Positions 51,572 through 59,610 of a stretch of 64,000 bases of DNA are shown here, piece after piece. Under the pieces are notes generated by a model that searched no databases, was not told the origin of the DNA, and worked only from the letters and a program-made list of their open reading frames with translations. Source of the stretch: Candidatus Saccharibacteria bacterium UBA3304 (GTDB taxonomy: Bacteria > Patescibacteriota > Saccharimonadia > Saccharimonadales > Saccharimonadaceae). Location of the stretch: the NCBI GenBank assembly GCA_002361425.1, contig DESW01000025.1, positions 1 to 64,000 on the forward strand. The letters run 5' to 3'. How positions within the stretch are numbered: position 1 is the stretch's first letter; each line of letters starts with the position of its first letter. The position numbers and the translations under genes were made by a program.

Positions 51572-52360
51572 ATGGTAGATAATGCGATGATCAAGCAAAT
51601 GCTTGATAAGGCCGCTGCCAACCCATTCTATTTTGGTAGTGGCAATGAATCCTATTTTTGGCGCATAGCAGAAATCGAAGACGAGATTTTTGCTGAACGC
51701 GCTCAGTGCGTATGTGGTTGTGTCGACTACGGCTACTATTGTTGCTCTGTGGATGATGCACAGGCCAGAGAGAATATGTACTTCGATATGGTTATCGATT
51801 TTGCGACAAACTACTGCGCCTACTGGTACGAAAATATTCCGAGTGATGTCTTTGAGGAGACTGCGGGACCTGATGATGCTGAATTGCAGGAAATTCTGTC
51901 AGTTTTTCATAAGAAGTATTCGAATTTTTTAAATGATGTAATGCATTGGTTCTCATTCTTGATCGAATGCGGGACGAATGAATACGGTACATACGAGATT
52001 GTGGATACATGTGTTCCGTGTGGTGATAAGCAAGTCGTAAAGTCCGTATTGAGACATCTGTCACTTTTGAGCCCGGTTGTAATCAATTCCGAAGATACTG
52101 AATATATATGGCAGTTAGCAAAGGCTAATGGTCAGATTTGGTATCGTAGAACGACGCGTTTTTATCGCGATGATTACATCTATAACACGGATGAATATGG
52201 ATACGTATCGTGCGACGATGTGGATGCGATTGGAGCTCTGCGCGATGCGATACGTCTCTGTTTCTTTATAGAAGGATGGGAGATCGTAGAGGATCCAAAT
52301 AATGACGTGGATGCAATGTTCGCGTTGGTAGATCTTTCACTTGGAGAATTCTTGGTGTAG
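51572..52360 (+). CDS. Cys-rich protein of unknown function
   Basis: 262 aa, acidic, with clustered cysteines (CVCGCVDYGYYCC near residues 47-59, then CVPCG) that could hold metal. Rich in Tyr/Trp/Phe. No signal peptide, no membrane helix, no family recognised. AAGGGGG lies 9 nt before the ATG. It has its own promoter and a long two-part terminator. Confidence 0.72.
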   Translation: MVDNAMIKQMLDKAAANPFYFGSGNESYFWRIAEIEDEIFAERAQCVCGCVDYGYYCCSVDDAQARENMYFDMVIDFATNYCAYWYENIPSDVFEETAGPDDAELQEILSVFHKKYSNFLNDVMHWFSFLIECGTNEYGTYEIVDTCVPCGDKQVVKSVLRHLSLLSPVVINSEDTEYIWQLAKANGQIWYRRTTRFYRDDYIYNTDEYGYVSCDDVDAIGALRDAIRLCFFIEGWEIVEDPNNDVDAMFALVDLSLGEFLV

Positions 52361-52405
52361 TGTAACTATCTGCTCGATGTTTATTTAAAAAGCATAGGTT
52401 TTACG

Positions 52406-52456
52406 GCCCGGCTGCTTCCCTTTTTATCTAGAGGGGAGTAAAGCCGGGCTTTTTAC
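52406..52456 (+). terminator. Long intrinsic terminator
   Basis: Outer stem GCCCGGCT/AGCCGGGC and inner stem CTTCCC/GGGGAG, followed by TTTTTA. Confidence 0.85.
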
Positions 52457-52485
52457 TTGCGCTTTTAGAAAATTCGTGATAATAT
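52457..52485 (+). promoter_or_regulatory. Promoter of tRNA-Ala
   Basis: TTGCGC (52457-52462), 17-nt spacer ending in TGA, TAATAT (52480-52485). Predicted +1 about 52492. Confidence 0.65.
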
Positions 52486-52492
52486 AGGTATT

Positions 52493-52520
52493 GGAAGTGA
52501 GCGCCCCCCCGCTTGCTTCC
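52493..52520 (+). other. Hairpin at the 5' end of the tRNA-Ala precursor
   Basis: GGAAGTGAGCG and CGCTTGCTTCC form an 11-bp stem (two G-T pairs) with a loop of six C. It begins at the predicted transcription start, 46 nt before the mature tRNA. Confidence 0.6.
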
Positions 52521-52538
52521 ACCTTTTGTTCAATTGTT

Positions 52539-52615
52539 GGGGCGTTAGCTCAGCTGATTAGAGCGCCTGCTTTGCAAGCAGGAGGTCGAGGGTTTGAATC
52601 CCTCACGCTCCACCA
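52539..52615 (+). tRNA. trnA: tRNA-Ala (TGC anticodon)
   Basis: Acceptor GGGGCGT with ACGCTCC, D-arm GCTC...GAGC, anticodon stem CCTGC/GCAGG with loop TTTGCAA (anticodon TGC), T-arm GAGGG-TTTGAAT-CCCTC, discriminator A and an encoded CCA. Confidence 0.97.
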
Positions 52616-52648
52616 TTTTTTATTTTCAACTGTTAATTTGTAAAAAAG

Positions 52649-52675
52649 AACCGCCTTGATGGCGGATCTTTTTAT
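52649..52675. terminator. Terminator after tRNA-Ala
   Basis: CCGCC-TTGAT-GGCGG extended by GA/TC around an A-A mismatch, then TTTTT. The prmC stop lies at its edge. Confidence 0.7.
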
Positions 52676-53436
52676 TTGAAATACAAGATGAAGTTGTCTT
52701 GCTTCTTCAGTTCTAGGCTGCGTTTTTTAGCGTATTCTACTATGGCTTCATGCTGACATGGGTCGGCTTCTAAAATGAGGCCGGCGGCGTTGTCTGGATA
52801 TTGGTCGATAAGTTCATAAATGAGTTTTAGGCCTTGTTGCTCAGCGTAAAGTGCGAGGCTAGGTTCATGGTCGAGCGATTGATGATCGAGCCAGCCCCAA
52901 TTCACATCAACGTATGGCAGGTTGGCGATAATGAGCGTATTTGGATCGGGCTGGAAATTACTTAGCAAATCAGATTTATGGAAGTTGACTTTGGCGCCAT
53001 GATGGGTGGCGTTTTTCTGAGCGATGCGAAGTGCGTCATCAGAGATATCAATGGCATCAACCTTGGCGTCGGTTTCGAGTGCACAAGTAATTGCAATACA
53101 GCCGGAGCCGGTGCCGACATCGAGAATCTTCTCCGGCTTCAAATCTTTAACGATATCGATAATCGTTTCGGTTTCTGGGCGCGGTATAAGGACGTCTGGC
53201 GTAACGAAGAAGCGGCGACCGTAAAACTCCCGGTAGCCGAGAATATAGGCCAGAGGCTCGCCCTCAGCGCGTCTGGCGACATATGAATCGATGGCGCTAG
53301 TATCCTGTAATTCCTCATCGCTATGCGACACAAGGTAACTGCGATCGACGTCATTCAGAAAATGCGCCAAAATGAGCTCGGCGTCGAGGCGGTCGATACT
53401 TTTAGCTGCATTTTTTAGCCAGTCACAGATTGTCAT
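52672..53436 (-). CDS. prmC: Peptide chain release factor N5-glutamine methyltransferase
   Basis: 254 aa. Methylates the GGQ glutamine of release factors RF1/RF2. An N-terminal helical domain (1-75) with YILGYREFYGRRF and RPETE, then the SAM site LDVGTGSGCIAI and motif IV reading NLPY in place of the usual NPPY. TATAAT 6 nt before the ATG implies a leaderless mRNA. The NLPY variant is seen in some family members, so activity is still likely. Confidence 0.9.
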   Translation of the reverse strand: MTICDWLKNAAKSIDRLDAELILAHFLNDVDRSYLVSHSDEELQDTSAIDSYVARRAEGEPLAYILGYREFYGRRFFVTPDVLIPRPETETIIDIVKDLKPEKILDVGTGSGCIAITCALETDAKVDAIDISDDALRIAQKNATHHGAKVNFHKSDLLSNFQPDPNTLIIANLPYVDVNWGWLDHQSLDHEPSLALYAEQQGLKLIYELIDQYPDNAAGLILEADPCQHEAIVEYAKKRSLELKKQDNFILYFK

Positions 53437-53442
53437 ACCTCT

Positions 53443-53448
53443 ATTATA
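53443..53448 (-). promoter_or_regulatory. -10 box of leaderless prmC
   Basis: TATAAT; predicted +1 is the ATG at 53436. Confidence 0.6.
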
Positions 53449-53449
53449 C

Positions 53450-53478
53450 TTGATTTTGAGGCATTTTTGTGATATAAT
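53450..53478 (+). promoter_or_regulatory. Promoter of the SleB-type hydrolase gene
   Basis: TTGATT (53450-53455), 17-nt spacer ending in TGA, TATAAT (53473-53478). The leader of about 70 nt has a GCGCA...TGCGC hairpin. Confidence 0.65.
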
Positions 53479-53554
53479 TAGAAGGTTAGCGCATTTTTTC
53501 TTGCGCCAGCACTTTTAGAGTTTGCTTTGCTGAAAACGAAAGTGAGGTACCGTT

Positions 53555-54298
53555 ATTTTATTACGAAAGTTTGCGGGTATGTTCATTGGTATTAGTATAT
53601 GTACTGCCCTATTTATGGTTCCGATGTTCAGCAACGCTGCAGTGGCAAGAGGGGCGTCGGACGAAAATGAAACGCCGGTGGTGGCCGGAGCAAGTGATGC
53701 GACTGAAGTAGAAGTTACCGTCGTTGAGACGGAACAAACTACGTATATGTCTGCTCCTGATGAGCCTGAGTTGTATCAAGTGACAATTCCGGCTGGCTCG
53801 GCTACCGCTGAAGAGGAGCGCCGTAAAGGCGAGGAGTTCCTGGCTCGAATGGAAGAAGAGAGACTGGAACAAGAAGCGCATGATGCGCTCATTGCGGAAT
53901 ATTTCGATGAGAACGACATAGTGATGATGGCGCAGCTAATTAATGTCGAGGCTGGAGCTGTCTATCCCCTATATCGTCGCGCGGCTGTTGGTTGGACCGT
54001 ATTAAACCGCTTAGAGAGTGGCCGTTGGGGACCTACTTCGATAAGCGGAATTATTACGCAAGATGGTCAGTATGCGTGGTATGCGGGTGCATCATATTCC
54101 GAAATAGATTATGAAATCGCCCGTGATGTTCTAACACGTTGGGCTGAAGAACAAATCTCAGGCGAAGAAGATCCGGGTCGTGTATTGCCGAAGCAGTATG
54201 AGAGCTTCTATGGTGACGGTAATCAGAATTATTTCTACGACCAATATGGAAACTACTGGGACTTTAGTATTGATATGGATCCATATGCATCTTGGTAG
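53555..54298 (+). CDS. Secreted cell wall hydrolase, SleB-like
   Basis: 247 aa if started at ATT 53555, 239 aa from ATG 53579. The C-terminal domain (about 115-247) matches SleB-type lytic transglycosylase/amidase hydrolases: MMAQLINVEAGAVYPLYRRAAVGWTVLNR, with the catalytic Glu, then SGIITQDGQYAWY. Peptidoglycan cleavage is the likely role. The ATG start lacks a ribosome site and gives a signal peptide with no basic n-region. An ATT 24 nt upstream sits 7 nt after GAGG and adds LLRKFAG, completing a normal signal peptide. I therefore favour ATT, with caution. Confidence 0.78.
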   Translation: MLLRKFAGMFIGISICTALFMVPMFSNAAVARGASDENETPVVAGASDATEVEVTVVETEQTTYMSAPDEPELYQVTIPAGSATAEEERRKGEEFLARMEEERLEQEAHDALIAEYFDENDIVMMAQLINVEAGAVYPLYRRAAVGWTVLNRLESGRWGPTSISGIITQDGQYAWYAGASYSEIDYEIARDVLTRWAEEQISGEEDPGRVLPKQYESFYGDGNQNYFYDQYGNYWDFSIDMDPYASW

Positions 54299-54340
54299 TA
54301 TTAAAAGTAACTTGTAGGCTAAAGTAAAGCAAACTCAAAC

Positions 54341-54376
54341 AAAAATCTCCGATCGCGTTGGTCGGAGATTGTTTTT
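54341..54376. terminator. Bidirectional intrinsic terminator
   Basis: AATCTCCGA and TCGGAGATT form a 9-bp stem with flanking A and T runs, between convergent genes. Confidence 0.8.
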
Positions 54377-55601
54377 ATTTTGCGAGACCAGCAGTAGTGT
54401 TTGCCCAGTTGAGACGTTGGCCGATTGAAGCCTGGTCTGCGTCGCCTGCGAGGCGTGGAATGCGATTCCCCGCACTCGTAGTGGCGTGATAATTATAGCT
54501 CCATTTGAGGGTTGGTTTTTGAAGCTTAGCCGTTGTGATTTTATCGAAGCATGTCTTTTTGTCCTTGAGGCATTTTTCGCCAAGATCGTTCCACTTTTCT
54601 AGGTCGGCGCTGCTGGCAGTAATTGTGACGTTGCCTTCGATGGCGGCGCTGCGAGGAACTTCGGCATTGAAAGTTTGGTCGAACATAAAGTTGCCGACAG
54701 AATAGACGATTAGTTTGCCTTTATAGGCTTCTGAATCTTGGACGGTATGCGGATGGTCGGCGATGACAGATTCGACGCCGTAGTCAATTAATCTGCGATA
54801 AAGGTTTTGACGGAGCGTGTCGTGGGATTTTTGATATTCGACGCCCATATGCGGCATGGCGATAGTTGGCACGACGGCAGCATAGTTCTTGATGTTCTGC
54901 TGAAAATCTTCGCCAGGGACGCCATAGACGCCGTGTGCACTACAAAAACCGAATGGGAAAGAAAGGTCTTTAACTTCCCCGTTGTCGTAAGTTGCTTTGA
55001 CCGGAAGGACGACGATGTCGCAGTTGCTAATGTCGCTTTCATCGTTGCGATATTCAGTGTCGTTAGTATCAGCGGCAGTACGTTTTGGCGTGCCGAAGTA
55101 TTGGATATTATTTTGCTCTAGATATTTGCGAGTCGTGCGCATGCCTTCTAGACCCTGGTTGCCGGCATGGTTATTGCCGAGTAGAAAAGCAGTAAAGTAT
55201 TTAGCGGCTTCTGGTAGATAGTCTGGGTCGCAGTTAAACTTAAAGATTTTATCCTCTTCAGTATAGTTATGGCCGGCGTCAGTAACTGGGCATTCGAGGC
55301 CACCAATCCAGGCTTGATAGTTTTCACGACCAAGCGTGTTGAGCTGCGAAAATGGATATTTAACGCCAAGCTCAGAGGCGCGGGCGCTTTTGTTGGTATT
55401 TCTGCCCCAAAAAGTAGTACCGACGAAAAGGTATTTAGCATCGAATTGAGTGATTTTTGGATCTGGCGGAGTCTCTTTGGTTTCGACCGCGGATTGCTCC
55501 GTTTCGGTCGGTTTATTTAGATTTGATATAACTACACAAGTGGCTGCCGTTAATGCTGCGACAGCTAGTATCGCAACGACAATTCGTCTAAATACTTTCA
55601 T
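54375..55601 (-). CDS. CapA-like metallophosphatase-fold surface protein
   Basis: 408 aa. An N-terminal membrane anchor (residues 8-28) and a linker precede a PGA_cap/CapA domain: LFVGTTFWGR, IGGLECPVTDAG, LLGNNHAGNQGLEGM, IAMPHMGVEYQ and VIADHPHTVQ. CapA proteins take part in poly-gamma-glutamate capsule synthesis, but many relatives have no defined role. It follows gatD but has its own TATAAT 6 nt before the ATG, so a leaderless mRNA is likely. A role in envelope polymers fits the neighbourhood. Confidence 0.87.
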   Translation of the reverse strand: MKVFRRIVVAILAVAALTAATCVVISNLNKPTETEQSAVETKETPPDPKITQFDAKYLFVGTTFWGRNTNKSARASELGVKYPFSQLNTLGRENYQAWIGGLECPVTDAGHNYTEEDKIFKFNCDPDYLPEAAKYFTAFLLGNNHAGNQGLEGMRTTRKYLEQNNIQYFGTPKRTAADTNDTEYRNDESDISNCDIVVLPVKATYDNGEVKDLSFPFGFCSAHGVYGVPGEDFQQNIKNYAAVVPTIAMPHMGVEYQKSHDTLRQNLYRRLIDYGVESVIADHPHTVQDSEAYKGKLIVYSVGNFMFDQTFNAEVPRSAAIEGNVTITASSADLEKWNDLGEKCLKDKKTCFDKITTAKLQKPTLKWSYNYHATTSAGNRIPRLAGDADQASIGQRLNWANTTAGLAK

Positions 55602-55607
55602 ACCCTC

Positions 55608-55613
55608 ATTATA
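55608..55613 (-). promoter_or_regulatory. -10 box of the leaderless CapA-like gene
   Basis: TATAAT directly after the gatD stop; predicted +1 is the ATG at 55601. Confidence 0.55.
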
Positions 55614-56327
55614 TTATTGCGGGCGGCTGGCGGCAACTTTGTGAGCGCGATTTTCAATAGAATCGTTTAGGTGTTCGAGTTTTGGCTTCGTTTGATGACG
55701 CTCGATCGCTTTTAGAATGAGCCAATCGGCGACGCGCGGATTTTTAGGCAGAATTGGGCCGTGTAGGTAGGTGCCGATGCAGTTTTTGTAACGGGCGCCT
55801 TCCGTGAAATCGTCGCCATTATTGCCGTAGCCTTTAATGACGGTGCCAAATGGCTTGGCTTTTTCGCCGAGCTTAGTGAGGCCGGAATGGTTTTCGTAGC
55901 CAACGACTTCGCCATATTCGGCAGTGCTTATTACGATGTTACCAATGAGGCGTTCTGGGCCGGCTTTGGTTGTAACGTCGATAATATTGATGCCTTTAAT
56001 CTTCTGGCCTTCGCTGGTTTCGAAATAGTCGCCAAAGAGCTGATAGAGACCGCAGATAACTAATGTTGGGACATTGTTTTCGACGAGCTTCTTTAAGTCC
56101 ATTGCGATGTGGCGTAGGTCGTCTTCGATTTTGTTTTGGTTAGAATCTTGACCGCCACCGCCGAAGATAATATCGATATCGTCAGGGATTGGGTCGCCTG
56201 GCTCGTGCTCGATAACTTCAGTTTTAATGCCGCGCCATTCGCAGCGTTTTACGAGTGTTAAAACGTTACCATGGTCGCCGTATAGGTTCATTTCTTTTGG
56301 ATATAGATGTAGGATTTTTAGTTTCAT
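55614..56327 (-). CDS. gatD: Lipid II isoglutaminyl synthase, glutamine amidotransferase subunit GatD
   Basis: 237 aa. GatD releases ammonia from glutamine and passes it to MurT, which amidates the second stem residue of lipid II (D-Glu to D-isoglutamine). Class I amidotransferase features: IIFGGGGQDSNQN, nucleophile Cys in VICGLYQLFG and His in IGTYLHGPILPKNP. The ATG overlaps the murT stop in ATGA, so subunits are made together. Confidence 0.94.
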   Translation of the reverse strand: MKLKILHLYPKEMNLYGDHGNVLTLVKRCEWRGIKTEVIEHEPGDPIPDDIDIIFGGGGQDSNQNKIEDDLRHIAMDLKKLVENNVPTLVICGLYQLFGDYFETSEGQKIKGINIIDVTTKAGPERLIGNIVISTAEYGEVVGYENHSGLTKLGEKAKPFGTVIKGYGNNGDDFTEGARYKNCIGTYLHGPILPKNPRVADWLILKAIERHQTKPKLEHLNDSIENRAHKVAASRPQ

Positions 56328-57556
56328 ACGAGACTCTTTCCGGAAATAATTTTACGTAGTTCTAGCATGGCGGTATAGGTCGTGAAAATACGTTTTGGCT
56401 TCTTGCCGGTGCCAGTAAACTTCGTCACGGCTTGTTTCAAATCTTCGACGATTGCGTCGGTTTTGACGCCGTCATATTTGAGGCGGAGCGCCATGTCGGT
56501 TGCGCGTGTACCACTAGTTAATTTGACGGATTCCAGGCTAGTAAAATCGACATTCCAGAGCCAAGAAACGTCGCGGCCATCAGCGATTTCGTCATTGATT
56601 GCGATCATATAATCGTGGTCTTTGTCGACGAAAGATGCAAGGCTGAGCTGGAAAGCGCTTGGGTTTTTGACGAGCAATAATTCAACTTCTACATCATTGA
56701 TTTTGAAGACTTCGCCGCGGCCAAAGGCGGACTCGATATTCGCGAGCGCTTTGATGAGGTCGGCGGTTTTCGCATCTGGCAATACGCTTTTTACGATTGC
56801 AAGTGCGCCAGCAGCATTGTAGGCATTATAGATACCTTTGACCTTGAGCGGCGTAGAATATTTCTTGCCGTCGATTGCGAAGGTAGCTTTATCGTCGAGC
56901 TTTTCGAGCGTGACGAGAGCGGCCTTTTTGGAGGCTTTCTTTTTGTCATGCGAGAGCAAGTCGTCGTCCGATGGGAACTTTTTAATTAAGCTATCCGACA
57001 AGCCGAAGAAGGCTGTATTCTCTGCTTTGATTTTGCTAATGCGTGGGTCTTCGCGGTTGAGGATGACGGTCTTTTTGGTGGCTGCGGCAACCTTCTGCAA
57101 GTATGCTGCAGTGTGGTCAATTTCGCCGAAGCGGTCGAGCTGGTCGCGCATAACATTAAGCAATAATGCGTAGTCAATTGGTGCGACTTCACTGAACTTT
57201 ACGGCATGCGCCTCATCGAGTTCAAGCACGGCGATATCGTAATCGAACTTGCCAGTAATTTTGATGTTCTTTAGGATGGCAGAAATAACGCCACGTACGA
57301 AGTTGCTACCGGTCTTATTTGTGAAGACTTTGAGGCCTTGGCTCTCGAAGAGCTCGGTGATCATTTTGGTTGTAGTAGTTTTGCCGTTGGTGCCGGAAAC
57401 TACGACAACGCCATATGGGAGCTTCTTAAGTACATTTTTGACAAAGTTTGGATTAGTACGCTCAATCACAAGGCCTGGCAGCGCAGAGCCGCCATTGCCT
57501 TTGAGGCGAGTGATTTTTTGGACAGTTTTGCCAAGAATAATACTTACTTTTTCCAT
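56324..57556 (-). CDS. murT: Lipid II isoglutaminyl synthase, Mur ligase-like subunit MurT
   Basis: 410 aa. MurT is the ATP-using partner of GatD. Motifs: VVSGTNGKTTTTKM (P-loop), LELDEAHAVKF, LLLNVMRDQLDRFGEI, IYNAYNAAGA and the C-terminal ADGRDVSWLWNVDF with its conserved Asp. Characterised MurT proteins have a four-cysteine zinc ribbon inserted in the middle domain. This protein contains no cysteine at all, so the ribbon is absent. It overlaps the ABC permease upstream by 13 nt and lies in one operon with NatAB-like genes and gatD. Confidence 0.94.
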   Translation of the reverse strand: MEKVSIILGKTVQKITRLKGNGGSALPGLVIERTNPNFVKNVLKKLPYGVVVVSGTNGKTTTTKMITELFESQGLKVFTNKTGSNFVRGVISAILKNIKITGKFDYDIAVLELDEAHAVKFSEVAPIDYALLLNVMRDQLDRFGEIDHTAAYLQKVAAATKKTVILNREDPRISKIKAENTAFFGLSDSLIKKFPSDDDLLSHDKKKASKKAALVTLEKLDDKATFAIDGKKYSTPLKVKGIYNAYNAAGALAIVKSVLPDAKTADLIKALANIESAFGRGEVFKINDVEVELLLVKNPSAFQLSLASFVDKDHDYMIAINDEIADGRDVSWLWNVDFTSLESVKLTSGTRATDMALRLKYDGVKTDAIVEDLKQAVTKFTGTGKKPKRIFTTYTAMLELRKIISGKSLV

Positions 57557-58800
57557 TGTTTGCGTGGAGTCCCGAATAGTTTTTTGAAGTTAATTTTTGG
57601 CGTGAATTCAATTGCGTTCTTGCAGTAAATGTAGGTTGCGAGTCTTGCGGCGAGAAGGCCGAAGATTGCGATGTCTGCGAGGCCGAGCCAGAATTCCCAG
57701 GTTGGCAAGTTACCAAAGACGCCGCGAAGCATCAAGGCGATTGGTGCGCTTGGTGGGAAATAGCTAAGAACGTAAGTTAGCGTGCTGGTACCGGCTGGCA
57801 TGAAGACGTTAACGAAGAAGATTGGCAAAATGACCATGATAACCATGACGCTGGAGTAAGAGTTTGCGTCGCGTGCGGTTGGCGAAATAACGCCGACGAT
57901 GACGCTGAGCGCGGTGAACATGAAGTAGCTACAAACGAGCAAGAGTGCGTACTGTGCGAGGCTGGCAAAGTCGAAGCTGAGCTTGATCCATTCTGGGAGC
58001 AAGTTGCCGTTCTGGCCAACCTTGTAAAGAATGAGCATTGGAACGATGAGAATGATGAGCTGAATAAGACCAACGATCATCAAAGAAATGATTTTGCCAA
58101 CGATGAGATTGACTGGTTTAATGCTGGTAAGAATGAGCTCGCTAATGCGGTTCTCTTTTTCTTCGACCATGGCGCTAGTAAGGCGGTTGCCAAGCACGAC
58201 CATGAGGATATAGAAACAGACGAGTGCGAGGCCTGGGCCAAGGATTTCCTTGAGCTTTTCGCTATCGTCGATGACATGGTTATCTTTGAAATCGAAAGTG
58301 GTAGTTTCATAATCGACGGAGCCGGTAATGACTGCGAAATCGATTGCATCTACGTTAGCGGCGGCCGTCGTGGACATAAGCATGCGGATTGGCATGGAAT
58401 AGTCGTCAGTAATGCCGGCATTTTCTGGCTTGGTGTAGATTTCGACTTTCTTGGTCTCAGCGAAATCTTTGCCAATGTAGTAGAAGACGTCGATTTTCTG
58501 ATCTTTAACAGCGGCAATACCAGCGTCCTTGCTTTCTTGGACGGCAAGTTCCTGCTCTTTTTCTTCAGAGTTCATGAACTTGGTGCTAGATAGGTATTGC
58601 GCTTCGTCATAAACGCCGAGCTTGAGATCGGAAGTGGCGGTGCCGGCTTCCATAGTTTCGCCGACGTTGTAGCCAACGAGTGCTGCGACGCCCATATAAA
58701 GCGCAAAGCCAAGTGGAATAAGGACTGCGGCAATCCAGAAGCTAGGCTTCTTGAGGTTGCGCATGACTTCAAAGCGGATAACTTCAGTAGTTTTACTCAT
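57544..58800 (-). CDS. NatB-like ABC-2 permease
   Basis: 418 aa. One N-terminal helix (residues 18-42), a large outer domain (about 50-195), then five or six helices with MVEEKENRISELILTSIKP, the hallmark of NatB/YhaP Na+ or drug efflux permeases. It overlaps the ATPase by 8 nt. Substrate unknown. Confidence 0.88.
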   Translation of the reverse strand: MSKTTEVIRFEVMRNLKKPSFWIAAVLIPLGFALYMGVAALVGYNVGETMEAGTATSDLKLGVYDEAQYLSSTKFMNSEEKEQELAVQESKDAGIAAVKDQKIDVFYYIGKDFAETKKVEIYTKPENAGITDDYSMPIRMLMSTTAAANVDAIDFAVITGSVDYETTTFDFKDNHVIDDSEKLKEILGPGLALVCFYILMVVLGNRLTSAMVEEKENRISELILTSIKPVNLIVGKIISLMIVGLIQLIILIVPMLILYKVGQNGNLLPEWIKLSFDFASLAQYALLLVCSYFMFTALSVIVGVISPTARDANSYSSVMVIMVILPIFFVNVFMPAGTSTLTYVLSYFPPSAPIALMLRGVFGNLPTWEFWLGLADIAIFGLLAARLATYIYCKNAIEFTPKINFKKLFGTPRKQWKK

Positions 58801-59530
58801 GGTCTTCCTCCTCGCCGTAGATGTCTACGAAAATCTGATCGAGTGACTTGTTGTCGAATTTTTTGCGGACGTCTTTGACTGGCCCTAAAGCACGTGCAAC
58901 GCCGTCCTTCAAAAGAAGAATATCATCGCAGAGACGTTCAACTTCGTCCATATAGTGCGTGATCATGATGATAGTGCAGCCCTTCTTATGCTGCTCTTCG
59001 ATGATTTCCATGAGCAAGCGGCGGTTGACTGGATCGAAGCCCTTGGTTGGCTCATCGAGAATAAGAAGCTCTGGGTCGTTCATGACGCAAACGCCGAGCT
59101 GAACCTTCTGCTGCATACCCTGCGAAAGCTTGTTGATTTTGGTCTTTGCAAATTCTTCGAGACCGACGCGTTTGAGATAGTTGAGAATCCATTCTTTTGG
59201 ATTATCGAGGCCGCGAAGGCGTGCGAAGTACATCATTACGTCGAATACGGTTTCCTTTTTGTAGAGACCGCGTTCTTCTGGAAGATAACCAATGCGGATA
59301 TCGTCGCTTGGATCGAACTTTTTACCGTTAATAAGTAGTTCGCCGCTATCTTCTCTATAAAGGCCAAGAAGCGTGCGAATGGTTGTGGTTTTGCCGGAGC
59401 CATTGCTACCAAGCAAACCAAAAATCTCGCCGCGTTTGACTTCAAAAGAAAGATCTTTAATGACAGTCTTTTCGGCAAACGAAATCTTGAAGTGCTTGAC
59501 TTCAATGATGTTATCAGATTTGTTTGTCAT
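58793..59530 (-). CDS. NatA-like ABC ATPase
   Basis: 245 aa. Walker A GLLGSNGSGKTTT, signature LSQGMQQKVQLG (LSQGM, as in NatA relatives), Walker B LLILDEPTKGFDP, switch His MITHYMDE. It is the first gene of the ATPase-permease-murT-gatD operon. TATAAT 6 nt before the ATG implies a leaderless mRNA. Confidence 0.93.
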   Translation of the reverse strand: MTNKSDNIIEVKHFKISFAEKTVIKDLSFEVKRGEIFGLLGSNGSGKTTTIRTLLGLYREDSGELLINGKKFDPSDDIRIGYLPEERGLYKKETVFDVMMYFARLRGLDNPKEWILNYLKRVGLEEFAKTKINKLSQGMQQKVQLGVCVMNDPELLILDEPTKGFDPVNRRLLMEIIEEQHKKGCTIIMITHYMDEVERLCDDILLLKDGVARALGPVKDVRKKFDNKSLDQIFVDIYGEEEDHE

Positions 59531-59536
59531 GAAAAT

Positions 59537-59542
59537 ATTATA
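59537..59542 (-). promoter_or_regulatory. -10 box of the leaderless NatAB-murT-gatD operon
   Basis: TATAAT preceded by TGC; predicted +1 is the ATG at 59530. Confidence 0.62.
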
Positions 59543-59574
59543 GCATGCTAACAGAGAGTTTATCGTGCCTATGC

Positions 59575-59604
59575 TTCACAATTTTTAAGGTCAGAAAAAT
59601 AATT
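59575..59604 (+). promoter_or_regulatory. Promoter of the cutinase-like gene
   Basis: TTCACA (59575-59580), 18-nt spacer, ATAATT (59599-59604); predicted +1 is the ATG at 59611. Confidence 0.4.
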
Positions 59605-59610
59605 AGGCGC

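Noticed and set aside
51512..52395. TTTAAAAAGCAT present before and after the orphan gene at 51572
   Set aside because: A 12-nt AT-rich match on each side is too weak to call a mobile-element boundary.
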